64,000 bases of DNA. Origin: Thelephora terrestris. Lineage: Eukaryota > Basidiomycota > Agaricomycetes > Thelephorales > Thelephoraceae. The position numbers and the translations under genes are program-made. Positions 50,567 through 61,600 of this stretch are shown here, piece by piece. Position 1 is the first letter of the stretch. Each line of letters begins with the position of its first letter. Below the pieces are notes generated by a model. That model was not told where the DNA came from. It saw nothing but the letters and a program-made list of their open reading frames with translations, and searched no databases. The stretch is from positions 2,170,001-2,234,000 of the forward strand of contig WIUZ02000001.1 of NCBI GenBank assembly GCA_015956445.1, written 5' to 3'.

Positions 50567-52497
50567 ATGCGACCTGGAGTTGCTATCCTATCTTTGACCG
50601 TGTATTTTCTTGCTGCACTGGCTGCACTCCACCGACGACCAACCTCTGCCCACGGGATAAGTCGTGCACGCCAAATATTACCCCTTTTCGATAATCTGAG
50701 CTGGCTCTCATCCGTGGTGACTCCTGGTGATCTCAGTTCTTCCCCTTATGCCACCGGTTCCTCAAGACCCGTCGTCGCACAGTAATTCTTTTCGAACGCG
50801 TGACGAACTTCCCTTCTAATCGAACGACACTCTAGCATGATGGTAGGGAATACATATCCCTACCGACTCGAGGACTGGAAGAAAGGTGGGTCAGAATCTC
50901 TGGTGGTACCTCTCGTTAACCTGTCATTTAGACATAAAGCTGGCGTTGGCCCACGGCATTGATGGTTTTGCTCTCAACATCGGGAGCGACGATTGGCAAG
51001 AGGCTAGAGTCGCGGACGCGTACACCGCCGCTCGAGGAACCAAGTTCAAGTTGTTTATATCCTTCGACATGGCGTACCGTCCTTTTTCTTCACACGTCTA
51101 CCTTGTCACTCAAGATGTTCTTGATAGGGTCATCCCATGTGGTTCGCGTGCAGATGCTGAACGCATCCGGAAGTACATCTTAAGCCATCAGTCACATCCT
51201 AATCAAATGAAGTTCAGCGATCGTATTGTGGTCTCCACATTTGCCGGGGAATCGTGCAGGTTTGGTACCGGTAGCCTGAACCAGGGCTGGTCGGAAACTC
51301 TCAAGTCACCAGATATGCCTCCGGTACTTTTGCTCCTACCGCCCTGTTTGCCCCTACACCTCTGAGAATCGTGTTTTAGGTTTGGTTCATCCCTTCATTC
51401 TTTATCGATCCGTCCGAGTTCCCTTATCTTACCGTCATGGATGGATACTTCAGCGTCAGTTCGCTCGATCTTTCCTGATATTTAGGGTCTCGTGTTCACT
51501 CCGAATAGTGGAATGCAGGATGGCCTATGACAGATCAGGAAGTCACCTTCGAAACAGATAAGCACTTAATAGATCGGCTAGGCGGGAGAGGTTACATGGC
51601 GCCGTGCTCTCCTTGGTTCTTCACGGCGAGTTGACTCCAGGTCCGAGGCACCGGTCGGTTTCATTAACTTTGGCCAAATATTGTAGCACTATGGGGTGGA
51701 AACCTATAGCAAAAACTTCATCTATAGCGGAGACAACTGGCTATTCGTGGAACGCTGGGAACATCTGATCGCAAACCGAGCCCAGCTGGAGATGGTACAA
51801 GTATTGACCTGGAGTACGTCACGTCGGATGGTGATGTCAGCCATTCACTAGGAGACGCTCAAGCTCCATTATCTAGACGACTACGGAGAGTCTCATTACA
51901 TCGGTCCCATTGAGGGTGCACAACCGATGTCCGAAGCTTGGGTGAATGGATTTGATCATCAAGGTACATCAAGGTTTCTGGTCATCTGCGCGGTTCGCTC
52001 ACCCAGGGCGCTCTATTAGGCTGGCTCGACCTTCAACAGTATTACATATCCGCGTTCAAGAGCGGCGTCTACCCTAGTGTCCTTCGTGACAGGATCTTTC
52101 TATGGGCTCGCTTGTTCCCCGCTAGTGCGGAAGCTCCTAGTGATCATATCGGCAAGCCCTCCGGATGGCAACACGTCGGTTTCTCTGCCGTTTTCTCCCT
52201 CCGGATCCGCTGACACAAGCTTTCCTACAGACCGAAGACTTTCTCTGGGCTATGGTCTTCTCCACCGGTGGAAGCTCCTCCGTAAGGTTGAGGTGTGGCG
52301 AATACTCAGAGGTAACCGAACTATCTGGCGCTGGCCCATTCAAACTGCGAATGCCGTTAACGGGCCCTGGCGGCCAAGTCTCGGCCACCCTTTGGAGGAA
52401 TGGCGTCAGCGTTGTCAGCCTCGTTCCCACCGGATTTGTATTCTCCCGCTATCCTACGTCATATAACTTTAACGCCTTTGTCGCATCCTCGCCCTAA
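50567..52497 (+). CDS. GH71 alpha-1,3-glucanase (mutanase), secreted
   Basis: The enzyme hydrolyses alpha-1,3-glucan of fungal cell walls. The start at 50567 gives a signal peptide (MRPGVAILSLTVYFLAALAA). A spliced join gives VVAHMMVGNTYPYRLEDWKK, the family N-terminal signature. DGFALNIGSDDW and FKLFISFDMAY follow, with YILSHQSHPNQMKF, VWFIPSFFIDPS, YMAPCSPWFFTHYG and NWLFVERWEHL. The catalytic-domain end is LTWNDYGESHYIGP, spliced inside the Asn codon. The C-terminal domain reads DDFLWAMV-type residues (TEDFLWAMVFSTGG) and ends in PTSYNFNAFVASSP, typical for the family. Around eight short introns are implied. No disabling change was seen. Possible roles are hyphal wall remodelling or mycoparasitism. 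Confidence 0.92.
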
Positions 52498-52722
52498 TCG
52501 GATCACATGGCACACGTTTGCAGAACCTTGGCCTCAATCCGCTTCACACATTTTGAGGCGAAATCGACTCTTCGGTACTCTGTATTCCCATACCCAATAA
52601 TATACGCAGAGCGGGAAAAACTAACACGACAGCTAATCCTGGTTGAACAGGCCCGGTTAAATACATGCGAATAAGAGGAGAACAACAGGGTGAGAGTCCT
52701 AGTTAGTACTACGGATTATCCG

Positions 52723-53812
52723 TCAAATCTCCAACCCGACAAGAACATAAACTGGATCAACGTGGAACGGGGGTTTTGTGACGACACTTCCGCCAACATA
52801 CATGAGAGAATGTAAGAGGCCCCCAAGGTCCTTTGTAGATTTTTCGAGAGCGATCACAAGGGCGGCGCAGTCAAGCTGTTCATCAGCGAGGTCCAAGAGG
52901 GCAACGATGCTAGAGTAGTGTCAGCAGGCACAACACATTCCCAAATGGATGGTAACCTACCTCTCCCGGAGGCTGAAATGCTGGGCGTTTTTCCCATCGA
53001 TGTATAGGGTTTTGGGCTTTCCAGGAAGATCAAGGATAACGCCGTCAAACACCGTGCCCAAGTTTGGCGAGGAGACAGAAACGCCTTGTGCATAAGGCAT
53101 TGCACTTAGCGCATTGCGTGGAAACAGCGCGGTCAGGAACTCGAGCGTCGCCTTGGTCTGCCTGGCACTTATGGCAGAAACTCCGCTCTCTACACCGTCG
53201 GATTTGTCGGGACTGTGTGGCGGAGTGGCCAGACCAGAGTCAATGGACTGCTTGTGTACAATTTCTCGTGGGCCGACTGACGGCGGCGGCGGACTGATGT
53301 TGTAGCGGGGAGGGGAAGAGGAGGAATCTTGTTCAGGCGGAGGCGTTGGAGGATACTGGATGAGAAAAGAACCATAGGAAGACGTATGAGAGGAAGAAAG
53401 GGAAGATTGGCTGGGCGTTGGCGAAAGGATAATCGGCGCCGGACTGTCTGTCACCCAGTCCGACGACCCTCTGTCTGGAGGGCATTTCTGATTAGGGACG
53501 TCAAAACCGCCACTGCGTGGAACGGACGTGAGATAGCCCGAATTTCGTTACAGAAATACTCCAACTTTACCTCGGGTCCGCCAGAGAAGGTGGTAGAATA
53601 ATAGTAGAGGTCGTCGTGGCCATGTCGATGACATACCGCTACAATTCTCATAGTAGTGTCAATAGGATATGCCCCATCTCCAACGGTTTGACGACCGTTG
53701 CTGTCAGGCGAACGGATAAGCAGCCGCGAAGAAACGATAACATGTAAGAGACGCACGCGGGGCAAATACTAGATGGATGATTGGGAGAATTGGTGGTTGT
53801 TAAATTCGACAT
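52723..53812 (-). CDS. oaz1: Ornithine decarboxylase antizyme, recoding-dependent
   Basis: Antizyme binds ornithine decarboxylase, sends it to the proteasome and blocks polyamine uptake. The conserved C-terminal half is certain: ATLEFLTALFPRNALSAMPY, GVILDLPGKPKTLYIDGKN, then FSLRES spliced (intron 52910-52960) to IVALLDLADEQLDCAALVIA, and HSLMYVGGSVVTKPPF to VYVLVGLEI and the stop at 52723. Upstream, an 83-bp intron (53488-53570) joins YYYSTTFSGGPE to KCPPDRGSSDW in the same frame. That frame stays open up to a TAG at 53769-53771 and has no ATG before MRIVAVCHRHG. The nearest upstream ATG (53812) is in another frame. Antizymes everywhere are made by +1 frameshifting at a UGA, and candidate sites exist. 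The true start and shift site are unsettled. Confidence 0.9.
53703..53709 (-). promoter_or_regulatory. Candidate +1 ribosomal frameshift site GCC-TGA-C
   Basis: On the minus strand a TGA preceded by GCC and followed by C, read with a +1 step, enters exactly the antizyme frame (GAC AGC AAC). The context resembles the yeast antizyme site GCG-UGA-C. The frame that ends at this TGA lacks its own ATG in the visible exon. TAT-TGA-C (53658-53664) and GCC-TGA-A (53332-53338) are alternatives. Confidence 0.4.
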
Positions 53813-54053
53813 TGGTTGCCAACTTTGTAGCTAATGGTTTCTGTGAGAGAGCTGAGCGGGTGAGTAGAGGGTATGGGAAATCAGTGTATCAAGACTGACG
53901 AAGGTACTTGAGGGTGTTTGCACTTGCTTGTTGTTGCTGTGATGGTTTTGGCCAAAAGAGATCGGCCGATACCGAGCCTCCTTCGGCCAGGTCTTCCGGT
54001 AAGTTTCTCACGCTTTCTATTCCAACACACCCAGATAAGATTTGAACGGAACT
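53813..54053. promoter_or_regulatory. Bidirectional promoter, antizyme / NRK-like
   Basis: These 241 bp separate divergent ATGs. The segment may also include 5' leader or a short 5' exon of the antizyme mRNA, since its start is unsettled. No named element was seen. Confidence 0.5.
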
Positions 54054-55134
54054 ATGGCCAAGGAGAGGGTAGTCATTGTTGGCATAGGGTGCGCACTCAC
54101 AAAAATCCTCTGGGATCCATACACCGACTATCCCTTCTCTTCCAGAGGCGCGACTTGCTCCGGAAAGACCACCCTGGCAAAGTATCTGCGAAAAATCCTC
54201 CCCGGCAACAGCCTCATTCACCAGGATGTGCGTACCAGCCATTTGTAGTCTTATTGGTGGATCCCCTCACCTTTGTCGGTTCATTAGGACTTTTCTCCGG
54301 TCAGCAGAGCTCTCTATATCTCAGCTGGGATCGTTTGGACTTTGAATTAAACAGCCGCAAGCACTCGTCCCGGTACACTCTGTCTACGGGGTCCAGGACT
54401 GGGACTCACCCGCAACGGGTATCCAGTGGAATCGCATGATCTCTTCCTTGAGTAGAGTCCGAGAATCTGGAGGAAATATACCCCCGGACCATCGCTCGCA
54501 TGACCACTTGAACGAGCAACAGGAAGTTCCCGTCAGTCCAGGATTGATCGAAAAGTGGACAGAAGAGTTTCGGAGGATCGGAGAGGAAAGGGAGAAAGCC
54601 GGGGAAAAAGTTATTTGGGTGCTACTCGATGGTTTCTTGTTATACTGGAACCAGGTAAGGTCATGTTCTCAAAACTACAGCAGCGCCACAGCCTGACGTT
54701 CCACACAGGAAGTAGTCGGTCACATAGATGTGCGCGTGCTTCTCAGAGCGCCTCACGACGTACTGCGACAGCGGAGGCATGAGAGGCACGGATATCATAC
54801 TGCAGGTGAGCGCCCTCCCGTGGATGATCATGAACGCATCTGATTTGTCCTTCCTTTCTCTCCCTTATCATCCCACCACCGGCATTTCCTCTGTGGAGTC
54901 CAATCTGATCCAGAGGGTGCACTATGGAGGGATCCACCGAACTACTGGGAACACATTGTTTGGCCTGCTTACATAGAGGCTCATAGACATGTCTTCGAGA
55001 ACGAAAATTGGGAAAGCGGTGCCTCCAGTGGAAAAGTAGAAGACTTGCTAATCATAGACGAGCTGGAGGCCGGAATGTCTCGCGCGGTTACTGAGGTTTG
55101 TGAGAAGATGAAGCAGTTCGTATATTCCAAATAA
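54054..55134 (+). CDS. Nicotinamide riboside kinase-like P-loop kinase
   Basis: The product is a small kinase of the uridine-kinase/NRK superfamily, most like the NRK1 enzymes that phosphorylate nicotinamide riboside for NAD salvage. MAKERVVIVGIG is spliced to ATCSGKTTLAKYLRKILPGN, forming the Walker A motif, then LIHQD before an intron and DF. The middle exons give LIEKWTEEFRRIGEE and KVIWVLLDGFLLYWNQ, a Walker B-like strand. HIDVRVLLRAPHDVLRQRR follows, with RHERHGYHT as a lid. The last exon has WRDPPNYWEHIVWPAYIEAH and ends KQFVYSK at 55134. The DPPxYxxxxVWPAY block is typical for NRK-type kinases. Some intron limits in the middle are uncertain. It shares a promoter region with antizyme. 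Confidence 0.83.
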
Positions 55135-55194
55135 GTGTAATACCAGCGGACAGGGTTCGGGGTCACGTAGACCAGTTTACATCTAGAGAGTAGT

Positions 55195-56579
55195 TCACAG
55201 GGATTTCTGAGCCTGGGGCGGATGTGTAGAAACATCAACACGCGGAGAAGCACCATGGGTTAGGAATCCAGATTGGGGATGAAACCCTTCAGCCTCCACA
55301 TCGAATCCAGAGTCTGAAGCTAGATGCATGGAAAAGCTCGGTGACCAGGTAACGCGGGAGCACCGGAAGAAAACACGAACCAGCTCGGCGAACCCCTCTT
55401 CTCGTACGACCTGGGCGACCACAGCCTCTAACTGCGTTTTACTTAGGCCGTATACGGTTGGCGAGTGCATCAAGCTCTCAAGAAAGGCGTTAGGCTGGAT
55501 GTCTAGAGGTTGTGTACCAGATCGGAGCGCTGACTGAGGAGTGATTGGGGCAGTGGGAGGGAGCATCTGAGACGAAGAAGGAATCGGGGTTCCGGGAAGA
55601 AATGGCTGCGACGGAGGAAAGAATCTGGAAGTGACCGACTGAGAAGAGATGTTGTTCTGGGAAGGAGTCGGGGGCGGTATGAATGAGGAAGAATATTGTT
55701 GGTCAAAATTCAGCTGTGGCGCAAGGTTATTACGAACGGGAAAAGCCTCAGGAAGTGGGTCAGAACTTCCAGATGGTAACGTATGCGAATCGTCCGAGCC
55801 AGCAGAGACGACAGAACTGGGACCAGTTTGACGTGCCTGTGTGCTAACCATTTTTTTCTGTTGGATAGGGGCAGGCTTTTGCACTTTCTTAGGCGATGGG
55901 CGGGGCCGAGAACTAGGTGCCGAGGTCAACGTGGCTTGGGGTCGACCGCGGTTCGCTCGAGGCACTCTGTCGGTCGTTGTGCAAGGGCAGACGGCAGACA
56001 CAAGTTTAATAAACTGAGAAGCAGCATCAGTGGTTTCGAAGTCCATCTGGAAACGGCGATAAGTCTTTTCCAGTTCAGGTTAGTGACTGTGACTGAGTCT
56101 AAAGACAGCGTGAATACCGGCGAGGATCCAGGGGGCGCCGGGCGAGGGTAAAGATACCGAAAGCCAACCAGAGAATCGCAGTAGACGGCTTTCAATGGCA
56201 GGCCCTGAGTTAGTTGCGCCTGCAGCGACGCGCTTGGATCAGTTGAGAACAATAGCAAGTCCATGTCTTCCTAAAAAGGGTGTGGTCTGTCGGATTACTG
56301 GCCACGAGCAAGAAATACACGTCGTACAAAGACGAATTCGCGTTGATCCACGTCCATCGCATCTCCTTCCGCGTCCATACTCCATAAGACGCGTAGCCTG
56401 AACGATTCCAGGCGGTCTCCGGCCTCAGATCGCTTCACATCCAGCACAACTTTCAAAACAGGGTTAGAAAAGTGCTGCCATTCTCCGTCTTGATTCCGTG
56501 GACCCGTGGGGTTCGTCGAATACGCCCTAGAATATTTTGAGATGATTTGCATCGTGGTCGAGGTCGTGGAGCGAGACAT
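55195..56579 (-). CDS. Possible Rec114-like meiotic recombination protein
   Basis: The N-terminal part (start MSRSTTSTTMQIISKYSRAY at 56579) continues with EWQHFSNPVLKVVLDVKRSE and FRLRVLWSMDAEG, then after introns MDLLLFSTDPSASLQAQL and VYCDSLVGFRYLY. Next comes MDFETTDAASQFIKLVSAV. This alternation of strands and a final helix looks like the PH-like fold of Rec114. A long Ser/Pro/Gln-rich linker follows, and a C-terminal helix (LSKTQLEAVVAQVVREEGF) sits about 85 residues before the stop. That layout, an N-terminal PH fold, a disordered middle and a short C-terminal helix, fits Rec114, which controls meiotic double-strand breaks. I have no exact motif match. The final ~45 residues may belong to an alternative splice form. 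Confidence 0.5.
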
Positions 56580-57523
56580 ATGGAAAATGAATGATCGGAA
56601 AGCCTGTCCTTGTGTGTCCACCGTTCCACTATCCACACCTCGTATGCATCACTTGGCAAAGGCCCCGCTGACGTGACTACATCCGAGTCAACATGCGAAT
56701 AAAATCAAGTGATCTGTTCGCTCGACCAGGGCAATTTACACAGCCAACCTTACTGGGATTCACTGATGCGCCTCCCCCTTAATTACAATCCTCTCCAGTC
56801 GTAGACTCGTGGTTGTCTTCTCCACTGGGCTCTGAGGCAGATAGATGCCACTTAGACACATAAAACTTGATTGGGACCTCTCCCAGGACTTTGATGGCGG
56901 CCCACCGAGATCATGCTGGCATTAGGAAGCGAGGCACTAACTTACTTGCTTATTCTGACAGCGTCTACGGTCTACAACCTTCCGCATTGTGGAACTTTTC
57001 CCCTCCATCATACAATCACAAAATAACTGGGGGATGGTGAAATCAGGTGATATTTTTGATAAATAATGCGCTGCCACGTTTGTTGACGAGATAAGCTCAC
57101 TATCTGCCGTGGTTTGGCGGGGGCGGCATTGCCGACTCAGGTTAAACATGCCAGCCACGCTGTTGATCAGGTACATGCGTGGATCAAGCAGATTGTCTCG
57201 GATTGTTCCGCTGCTAAGATTGCCATCTGGGCGGACCGTTTTCAATTGCACAATCCGCCTAATCCCAGAATGCCTCCCACACTGCTCAAGGTGCGATGGT
57301 TTTCCTCACAAATCACCCCTGTCGGGCCTTTTCAGGCCAGGCGTTGCCGCTGCAGCATGTCATTATCTCGCGATTTCGTCCATCACGGCGCCGGTGGCAC
57401 TCATTTTCTCACATCCCGATGACTAGCGTGTGTTCGCAGAAACGCCGGTGATACCGTCAGGCAGAAAAGTTTCCAGCGCTGTTATCATGCCCAACTTCCC
57501 CCTTCTGCCCTCCACTACTACCC
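56580..57523. other. Intergenic, unassigned
   Basis: A minus-strand frame at 56937-57251 (LKTVRPDGNLSSGTIRDNLL) and plus-strand frames at 57109-57426 are open. None has a family motif, and possible splice extensions do not lengthen them. The last part should contain the promoter of the membrane-protein gene at 57524. Confidence 0.4.
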
Positions 57524-58158
57524 ATGCTGCTCCACTCTCTTCTGCTTCTGTCCCTTGCCCCCCACCTCATATCCGCCCAACTTCAGTCAAACACGAGCAC
57601 GACCAATGGGCCCCTTCTCTTGCCATCCGGTGGTCCAAACCACGGATTAGATCTTGGACACGTCGGCAGTACAATCGGAGGTGAACATGTTTCCTACTCA
57701 GTTCCCATTCAGTAAATCCAAATGCCGAGCGCTGACCGGGACCCTTCACACGCAAATTAGGCGCCTCCGCGGGAGCTGTAGCTGTGATTGCAATCGCACT
57801 AGCAGTTGTCATGCTCCGTTGGTCGCGAAGACGAAATTGTTTATATCACAATAAAGAGCTGGGACAGATCGTGCCGTCCCTTCGATACCGGAAGCGTGAC
57901 TTTGACGTTGAAACGGCCTCCGTGGCTAGTTCCGAGGATGTGAGTTTTCAGCTAGAGACGTGCAGTACCCGGCAGACTTGATAGTTGGGTCACTCGTGCC
58001 AGTTACAGTTCCCCATTCCTGCCCTGCTGTCCGCCGCTTCCCACAGGGTTGGCACAGCGCAGGTGGTGCACGAAACGCACTTCGGGCCACCACCTAGTTA
58101 TCTTCCACCAGTCCCAAACAGCACCCAGCCACTTCCGGCGGATCGCTCATCCCAATGA
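57524..58158 (+). CDS. Small type I membrane protein with PPxY motif
   Basis: I do not recognise the family. The start at 57524 gives a signal peptide (MLLHSLLLLSLAPHLISAQ), then a short Ser/Thr/Asn/Gly-rich outer part. A GTGAAC intron joins GSTIG to GASAGAVAVIAIALAVVML, the membrane helix, followed by RWSRRRN. The cytoplasmic part has YRKRDFDVETASVASSED, after which a second GTGAGT intron (ending TTACAG) continues in frame to PALLSAASHRVGTAQVV and GPPPSYLPPVPNS, with the stop at 58156-58158. If the second intron is retained, the protein ends earlier, at 57981. The PPSY motif could bind a WW-domain ubiquitin ligase such as Rsp5. It may be a wall or membrane sensor, but that is inference. Confidence 0.75.
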
Positions 58159-58677
58159 CCCGCCGTTCCCCACCATAGAGATACCACAGGCATCTTAGAC
58201 CTTAGATTACATCGTTTCGTTGCCGGCCTCAAGTCTCGGGACAATAGTTTAACATTCGAGCCTCAACATTCTTCTTGCTGATATTCGTAGCGGAAAAGGA
58301 CAGGTTGTAACACGGCATACATTGGACACAGTTTTAATTTTTATCATCGTTGATGGGTTTTGAGCTGACTGGTGACTGGGGAGAAGGATCTCGATCCAAA
58401 TCAAGCACTCCTTCTCGTGGTCACGCCAAATCGAAAGATCTATCAGGCCACAATCATTAGTCCAGGGACAGATATTTCTCTCAACAACGCACCGGTCCGC
58501 AGTACGTTGGTCTCTAGGCACCGGCGGTAATGATGATGGCGTGACGATTCGCGGAGTGAGTGAGTCTCGGACTGGGCATCCACTCGTTCAGAGAACGGGT
58601 GCAGTATTTGGTCGGCAGGATATTGGCCAAGATGTAGGTTGACAGATCGTTCCATTGAAACGTGAAGGGGGTCGATG
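58159..58677. other. Convergent intergenic region
   Basis: This holds the 3' flanks of the membrane-protein gene and upf2. No gene or RNA was recognised. Confidence 0.5.
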
Positions 58678-61600
58678 TCACCCCGCGAGTCTGATCTTGA
58701 TAGGCCTACTTTGTGCTTCCAGTGCTGATGGGATGAGTCAGAAGGGTACTTTAATGATTGAATGAGACAAACCCTTTCTATCCTCGGCTTCTTCACGTTG
58801 CTCGTAATTCAACACCAGCCGTTTCAACTGCTGTTGTTCCGCACGGTCTTGCATCTGGGCCGTACGTGTCTGTACAGCCAATGCGGACTCCGCAGGGACA
58901 GCGATTTGGCGAGCCTGAATAGCTTTTTAGTGGGCAACCGCAGTAACATAGTGTAAAATCGAAAGCCTACTTGTTGTTGCTTGCCTCTCTTCGTGATGAG
59001 CGTGAAATTCATCACAGGCTCCTCGGCGGAGGCAGATGTATCACCATCCTCGTCAAGACCATCTATTCGCTTTTTCTTGAGGCCTGTCGGTAATACTGCG
59101 GATTCCCAGAGTGTGAGGGCAGTCTTCCGATCAACCCTTCGTGATTCCGCCGACGTGTCAGTCCTCATCTTGGACAATTCCTTCTCAAATTCTGCATCGG
59201 CTTCAGCGGAGGGTCCCATATTCTCCTGGGAACCTTTGAGCAATACTGTCTGGGGAGAGGGTGCCCTCTCGTCGATCTGGTGAAGGCGTTTGTTAATTGA
59301 AGGCTGAGCGATTGTCACTGGTTCACCCACTGGAGACGCGGTCTCTTCCGTGTCTTCTTCGTCCTCCCTTGTTCTTCCTCGGCCTTCGTCACCGCTATCA
59401 TCTCCGCTGTCGTCACCTGTGACAACTGCGCACATATGATCAGGTACGGACTTATGGACGAACTGTGTCACGTACGACCAGCGGTCTGGAATGCAACGGT
59501 GTACATCTCATCGACGGCAAAGGCTGCCTCCTCGAAGGTCTTGAAAATCACGAGTTTCGGGCGAACGGCCTCGAATACATATAAGATAGGTCAGAAAGAT
59601 AGAGTGATAGAATGTCCCACCTCCAGTGAATCATACAGCATAAACTCGACGTCCATGGGAAGAGGTTCCTTGGAAAGCACGTACATCTTTGGAGGTAGGA
59701 GCCTTAGTTACTTTTCTGTCGAGCGTGAGTAGAAAATACCTGGAAGAAGTTCAGATAGTTATCCAACTTGCGCTTCTGTGATCCCCTGTCGAAGCACATC
59801 CCACAAGTATCCAACAAGACACAGACGAGTCTGATCCTGAAGAAGTCGTCAGGCGTATCAACGGGACAAAATTGCCCAGGAAGGGGACGGCCGTCAGCTG
59901 CAAACTTTCAATGACACGCGAAACAAAGCCAAATGAGCCCTTACGGTGACCGAACGTGACGAGCGACCACAACATGTGGAAAATAATCCCGGAGCTCAGA
60001 AGGCGATAATTATACAATTCCCCGAGGTATTTGATCGTCGCGACCCTTCGTTGGTTGGTGCTGTAAACATTTTGTTCCAAACCCCTCCTGATATCCTCCA
60101 AGATTTGGTCAACGACAGAAATAACGAAATCCGGGTGATATCGGTTCAAGTCGTTCGTGAGCATGGCCATTAGCCCGATATTGCTGTAGTTGAGTCTCCA
60201 AGGTTTCGTGAACGCTTTGTGTAGCGTGAGCCGGACGCTTGCGTCGTTCCAGTCGAGCTTCCGAACAAACTTGAGAACTTTGTCAATCGTGCGTTTGGAA
60301 AGGACATCATAGGCAAGGTGCCGGATGAAAAGTTCCACGACAGTTCGCTGCTTCTCTTCGCGAGGTGCGCGTTCCGGGGGGTTACACTAACGCGAGAAAG
60401 GTCAGCAAACGCGTGCCTGACCGTGCTCGGACTTTGCCCACCTGGTAATAAGCATTCTCCAAAAGAAGGGATTGCCGTTGGTCGAAATGTTGCATAGCTT
60501 GCTTTCGCTTCATCAACTCCAACTACAAGAAAATCAGTAGCAGCCAGAAGCACGAAAACAGGTTTTCCTCGCCATTTTTGCAAAGGGTTCATGGGTGACA
60601 TCGCTCCTGAGTAGGTATCGGCCGCACCCTTCCAGCAACCATGCAACATTTTCAACATTGGACCCAGTGAAGTTGTCCAAGCAGCTTTTGAACATGAATA
60701 GAATCAGGTGCGAAGGCACGACCCCGAACTTCGTGAGGTTAGACAAAAATGAAACATTCTAAGGCTAAGGTGAGTACGGATCAATCGCTCGAGTATCTGA
60801 CATCCCAATCACCTTCATTCTGGATTCAGTGAGCTCCTTGACGTTTTTCTTACGCTGCAAGTACTTGAACTCGTCGCTGAGCTAAAGATTTGCACTGTCG
60901 TCAACAAGAAACTGCGACATGAGATTTAACCCACGTATTTGACCACCTCCGCACCGACATCAGGCATGTACTTGCTCAACGTGGCTATGAACCTCGAATA
61001 ATAAGGCAAGACGTCGTTTCGATTCTTGGGGATTTGCGTGAAGAACTACATTTGCGAGCTGATCAGGTATCGTTAGCACTGAGACAGAAAACGAACAAAC
61101 CTTGATCAGTCGCTTTCTCGCAGCCTTGGAGTTCAGGAAAGCGAAATCGACAGCGGCTTGGTCGATCAGCGTGCGGTTCGTGGCATCAGGCAGCCTGGCG
61201 AGCAGTGCAGTAAGGGCTTGAGATGGACCTTGCGGGGCCAACTGAGGGCTCGCAGCGGTGTCGGTCTTGGGCGAACCAGGGGTGGGCGTTGGAACACTAG
61301 GGAAAATAACCAAAGGCTAAATGCCAGCAGACGAAGGGAGTTATGCCTCAATAGGTCTCACTTGTCTTCATCATCTGACACGTCGCTGTCCGTGCTCGCT
61401 TCCTCAGCGACTCCGTTTGCGACCTTATTCTCCAGGCCAGCCAGCTCTTCGTCAAGCTTCTTCATGTCCACTGTATGGTCTTCTTCTTCTTGATTTTTCT
61501 CCTCTTCGCCCGGAACAGCCTTACCCTCTCCGTCCTCCAGACCCAGCATGCCACTATGGACGTACTCACGAAGGTCTTGAATATCCTCAAAGAACCTTCG

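Noticed and set aside
53451-53454. GGG-TGA-C as the antizyme frameshift site
   Set aside because: A +1 step there enters the wrong frame. The antizyme frame is reached from it only by a -1 step, and the UGA lies in the frame that exists only if the 83-bp intron is retained.
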